Shown here piece by piece: positions 43,358 through 45,640 of a DNA stretch of 45,640 bases. The notes under the pieces were generated by a model. It made no database searches. It was not told where the DNA came from and saw only the letters and a list, made by a program, of their open reading frames with translations. Position numbers and translations under genes: made by a program. Origin of the DNA: Euryarchaeota archaeon UBA58. GTDB lineage: Archaea; Thermoplasmatota; Poseidoniia; Poseidoniales; Thalassarchaeaceae. The stretch's first letter is position 1. Every line of letters starts with the position of its first letter. The DNA lies in contig DAHR01000017.1 in NCBI GenBank assembly GCA_002498525.1, positions 1 to 45,640 on the forward strand, read 5' to 3'.

Positions 43358-44968
43358 TCACATTCTGAAAACGCCGAAATTCGTCTCGGGGAAGGGTGCG
43401 TTCAAGCTCGCCGAGATGCACAATCCGAGCACATCTCGAGTATCGCGCGGATCGATCACACCATCGTCCCAGAGCCGCGCAGTCGAGTAATAAGGTGAGC
43501 CTTCGGTCTCATATTTCTCAAGAATCGGCCGCCGAAACTCTTCCCACTCCGCAGCGGTCATCGGCGCCAGACCCTCGCGAGCCCGCTGATCCTGTTTGAT
43601 TGTCGCCAGAACGTCGGCAGCCTGCGGGCCGCCCATCACAGAAATCCGCGCATTCGGCCACATGAACAAGAAGCGCGGGTCGTAAGCCCTGCCGCACATG
43701 CCGTAATTCCCAGCACCGTGCGAGCCACCGATTATCACAGTGAATTTAGGCACTGGAACACAAGAGACGGCCGTGACCAACTTCGCTCCATCCTTGGCGA
43801 TTCCACCCGATTCAGCGTCACGGCCAACCATGAAGCCAGTGATGTTCTGTAAGAAAATGAGGGGAATTCCGCGCTGTCCGCAGAGTTCGACGAAGTGAGC
43901 CCCTTTGAGTGAGGATTCGGAAAAGAGAATGCCGTTATTGGCGACGATTCCGACCGGATATCCATGGATTCTAGCGAAGCCGCAAACCAGTGTGTTTCCG
44001 TAGCGCTGTTTGAACTCGTGGAAGCGTGAACCATCGACCAGTCGCCCGATTACCTCCCTCACATCGAAGGGCGTCCGATTGTCCAGAGGGATGATTCCCA
44101 TCAGATCCTCGCCATCGTGCGCGGGCGGTTCGGCCGGTTTCGTATCGAGGCGTTGCTTGGCTTCGATATTGAGATTCTCGACGACGTTTCGAACCATCCG
44201 CAACGCCTCGGCTTCAGTCTCAGCGAAATGGTCGGCCACACCCGATTTGCGGGTGTGGACGTCAGCACCTCCGAGGTCCTCAGCGCTGACTTCCTCGCCT
44301 GTCGCAGACTTGACCAGAGGTGGGCCGGCGAGGAAGATGGTGCCGTTGCCTTTGACGATTATTGACTCGTCTGACATCGCCGGAACGTATGCTCCTCCGG
44401 CTGTACAACTGCCCAGAACCGCTGCGACCTGGGGGATGCCTTTGCCCGACATCACCGCTTGATTGCGGAAGATTCTGCCGAAGTGATTGATGTCGGGGAA
44501 GACCTCATCCTGCATCGGCAGGAAGGCGCCGCCGCTGTCGACGAGGTAGATGCAGGGCAGATTGTTGGCGTCGGCGATGTTCTGGGCGCGGATGTGTTTC
44601 TTGACGGTCAGCGGATAGTAGGAGCCGCCTTTGACGGTCGCATCGTTGGCGACGAAAAGACACTCGCGACCGTGAACTACTCCGATTCCTGTTATGACTC
44701 CGGCAGAGTGAGCTCTGCCGTCGTAGAGTCCGTTCGCAGCGAGGCTGCTGAATTCGAGGAATGGGCTGCCGGCATCGCAAATCTCTGCGATACGTTCGCG
44801 TGGCAGCATCTTGCCGCGACTGCGATGGCGCTCGACATACTTGCCGCCGCCGCCCTCTTTGACTGCAGCCAAGCGCTCCTTGAGATCGGCGGCAAGAGCG
44901 ATATTATGCTCGCGTCGGCGCTCCCAATCATCACTGTCTCGCGCCATGCGAGTCGGCAATCTATCCAT
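43358..44968 (-). CDS. mccB: Methylcrotonyl-CoA carboxylase carboxyltransferase subunit
   Basis: Transfers the carboxyl group from biotin to 3-methylcrotonyl-CoA in leucine degradation. The 536 residues match MCC beta rather than propionyl-CoA carboxylase beta in several blocks: ECLFVANDATVKGGSYYP, CIYLVDSGGAFLPMQ, VLGSCTAGGAYVPAMSDE and VKSATGEEVSAEDLGGAD. The C-terminal half has the second crotonase-like domain with GSHGAGNYGMCGRAYDPRF. ATG 44968 is preferred; ATG 44947 and TTG 45004 are open. It is the first gene of the operon. Confidence 0.92.
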   Translation of the reverse strand: MDRLPTRMARDSDDWERRREHNIALAADLKERLAAVKEGGGGKYVERHRSRGKMLPRERIAEICDAGSPFLEFSSLAANGLYDGRAHSAGVITGIGVVHGRECLFVANDATVKGGSYYPLTVKKHIRAQNIADANNLPCIYLVDSGGAFLPMQDEVFPDINHFGRIFRNQAVMSGKGIPQVAAVLGSCTAGGAYVPAMSDESIIVKGNGTIFLAGPPLVKSATGEEVSAEDLGGADVHTRKSGVADHFAETEAEALRMVRNVVENLNIEAKQRLDTKPAEPPAHDGEDLMGIIPLDNRTPFDVREVIGRLVDGSRFHEFKQRYGNTLVCGFARIHGYPVGIVANNGILFSESSLKGAHFVELCGQRGIPLIFLQNITGFMVGRDAESGGIAKDGAKLVTAVSCVPVPKFTVIIGGSHGAGNYGMCGRAYDPRFLFMWPNARISVMGGPQAADVLATIKQDQRAREGLAPMTAAEWEEFRRPILEKYETEGSPYYSTARLWDDGVIDPRDTRDVLGLCISASLNAPFPETNFGVFRM

Positions 44969-45015
44969 GGCTCCGAACACCGCAGATTGCCGCCATCCCT
45001 TCAACTAAATGGACC

Positions 45016-45032
45016 CGACATCGTAGATGTCG
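45016..45032. promoter_or_regulatory. Palindrome upstream of mccB
   Basis: CGACATCGTAGATGTCG is a perfect 7-3-7 inverted repeat, 47 bases upstream of the mccB ATG on the minus strand. With one mismatch the arms extend to about ten bases. It shares the CACGAC-like outer arm with the palindrome at 2660. Confidence 0.42.
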
Positions 45033-45084
45033 TGTTTAGTGATTGGTCAAACAGAATCGGAATCAGGCACAGGCCACCATCCGA

Positions 45085-45113
45085 CTCTGTGTCTCTGTGC
45101 CTCTGTGGTTTGA
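45085..45113 (+). repeat. GTG-rich dispersed repeat copy
   Basis: The longest copy: CTCTGTGT then CTCTGTGCCTCTGTGGTTT and GA. It ends two bases before the stop codon of the leftward DUF63 gene. Confidence 0.75.
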
Positions 45114-45115
45114 TT

Positions 45116-45640
45116 TCAAACGCCTAGCATCAAGCGCAGAACATCGCGCAGACCCGGAGCCATTCCAACGATCATCAGAGCGAGGCCGATGAGCAGGCGC
45201 AGGTGCTGCTGGCGATATTCGAAGTTCGCCAATGTGTAGAACCAGAGAATGATTCCGCCGATAGCGAGTTTGAGCACTGTGAAGGTGGCCGCAGTGTCGA
45301 ACAGATCGATGACCGCAGCAGAGACGACATGCTTCTCATGATAGTCGAAATAATCGATGCCGATCCAGGTTGCCAAGCCGTCGAGAAGTTGCCCTGCGAC
45401 AGGCAGGAAGGCCACCGGATAAGCCATCACGGCCTTTGACCGAAGCGACTCGACAAAATCCTTCTCCTTCGAGCTCGAATCGAGGTACTGCTCCTCGGTC
45501 ATACGGGGCGGAAGAACACCGGCGATGATGCCATGAGCAGCCAATTCGTCAGCCGCTTCCTGTCCATGCTGGACCATTGCGTAGATCAAAACTGCAGGGG
45601 CACCGATGACCACCGCGAGCGGCCATAGATTGAGCGATTC
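45116..45640 (-). CDS. DUF63 membrane protein (5' end beyond window)
   Basis: The C-terminal 174 residues of an archaeal membrane protein. The frame stays open to the window edge (NLWPLAVVIGAPA upstream of the first in-window GTG), so the start is missing. Several spans are visible, and GIDYFDYHEKHVVSAAVID matches the conserved DUF63 block. Function is unknown; the family is confined to archaea, which supports the archaeal origin of the window. It is on the same strand as mccB, 147 bases upstream. Confidence 0.75.
   Translation of the reverse strand, partial: ESLNLWPLAVVIGAPAVLIYAMVQHGQEAADELAAHGIIAGVLPPRMTEEQYLDSSSKEKDFVESLRSKAVMAYPVAFLPVAGQLLDGLATWIGIDYFDYHEKHVVSAAVIDLFDTAATFTVLKLAIGGIILWFYTLANFEYRQQHLRLLIGLALMIVGMAPGLRDVLRLMLGV

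Noticed and set aside
1..45640. CRISPR array, prophage or insertion sequence
   Set aside because: No regularly spaced repeats, no cas, transposase, integrase or phage structural genes were seen in any frame.

Overview
The window looks like a piece of a marine Euryarchaeota genome, most likely Marine Group II (Poseidoniales) or a close Thermoplasmata-related lineage. This rests on the gene mix. Archaeal markers are an MC1 chromosomal protein, CDC48/VAT with a PRC-barrel partner, a PyrB/PyrI pair, Hjc, an archaeal-type (S26B) signal peptidase, a presenilin-family protease, Lhr, UPF0200, NcsA/TtuA and DUF63. Genes usual in bacteria are a B-type sdhCAB, a methylcrotonyl-CoA carboxylase operon, a YdeP-type molybdoenzyme, DUF4126, MAPEG and PAQR proteins. 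Shine-Dalgarno sites of the GGAGGTGA type are easy to see. No transposase, phage gene, CRISPR array or rRNA is visible. Taxonomy is inference; no 16S gene is present.

Layout. 1-2.6 kb: GHMP sugar kinase, divergent from pyrBI. 2.7-5.4 kb: a BNR-repeat lipoprotein and a tRNA thiolase. 5.4-12.5 kb: a leftward cluster of CDC48, PRC-barrel, DUF4350, DUF58 and an unknown polytopic membrane protein. 12.5-16.5 kb: aldehyde dehydrogenase, tRNA-Gly(CCC), pyruvate kinase and a small zinc-ribbon protein. 16.5-20 kb: sdhCAB. 20-24 kb: PAQR membrane protein, MC1, a lone Lrp ligand-binding domain, a macro-domain protein, and an RNase H-fold protein divergent from an Hjc-like resolvase. 24-28.5 kb: M50 protease, signal peptidase with an unknown membrane partner, and a PI-PLC-like lipoprotein. 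28.6-35.5 kb: Lhr helicase, UPF0200 kinase, the folC / small anchored protein / dCMP deaminase operon, and a presenilin homologue. 35.5-40.3 kb: SerRS, YdeP-type oxidoreductase, DUF4126 and MAPEG. 40.4-45.6 kb: a leucine-degradation operon (mccB, enoyl-CoA hydratase, biotin carboxylase, biotin carrier) and a DUF63 gene cut by the window end.

Together the genes suit an aerobic heterotroph that oxidises amino acids (leucine to acetyl-CoA units), feeds electrons to quinone through succinate dehydrogenase, and devotes several genes to membrane proteolysis and secretion. The best new signals are non-coding. One is a GTG-rich repeat (CTCTGTGCCTCTGTGGTTT core) that abuts the 3' ends of leftward genes at several loci. 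A second is a set of perfect short palindromes, five of six lying within about 50 bases upstream of a start codon. The third is a recurrent operon junction in which the TGA stop forms part of the next gene's ribosome-binding site.
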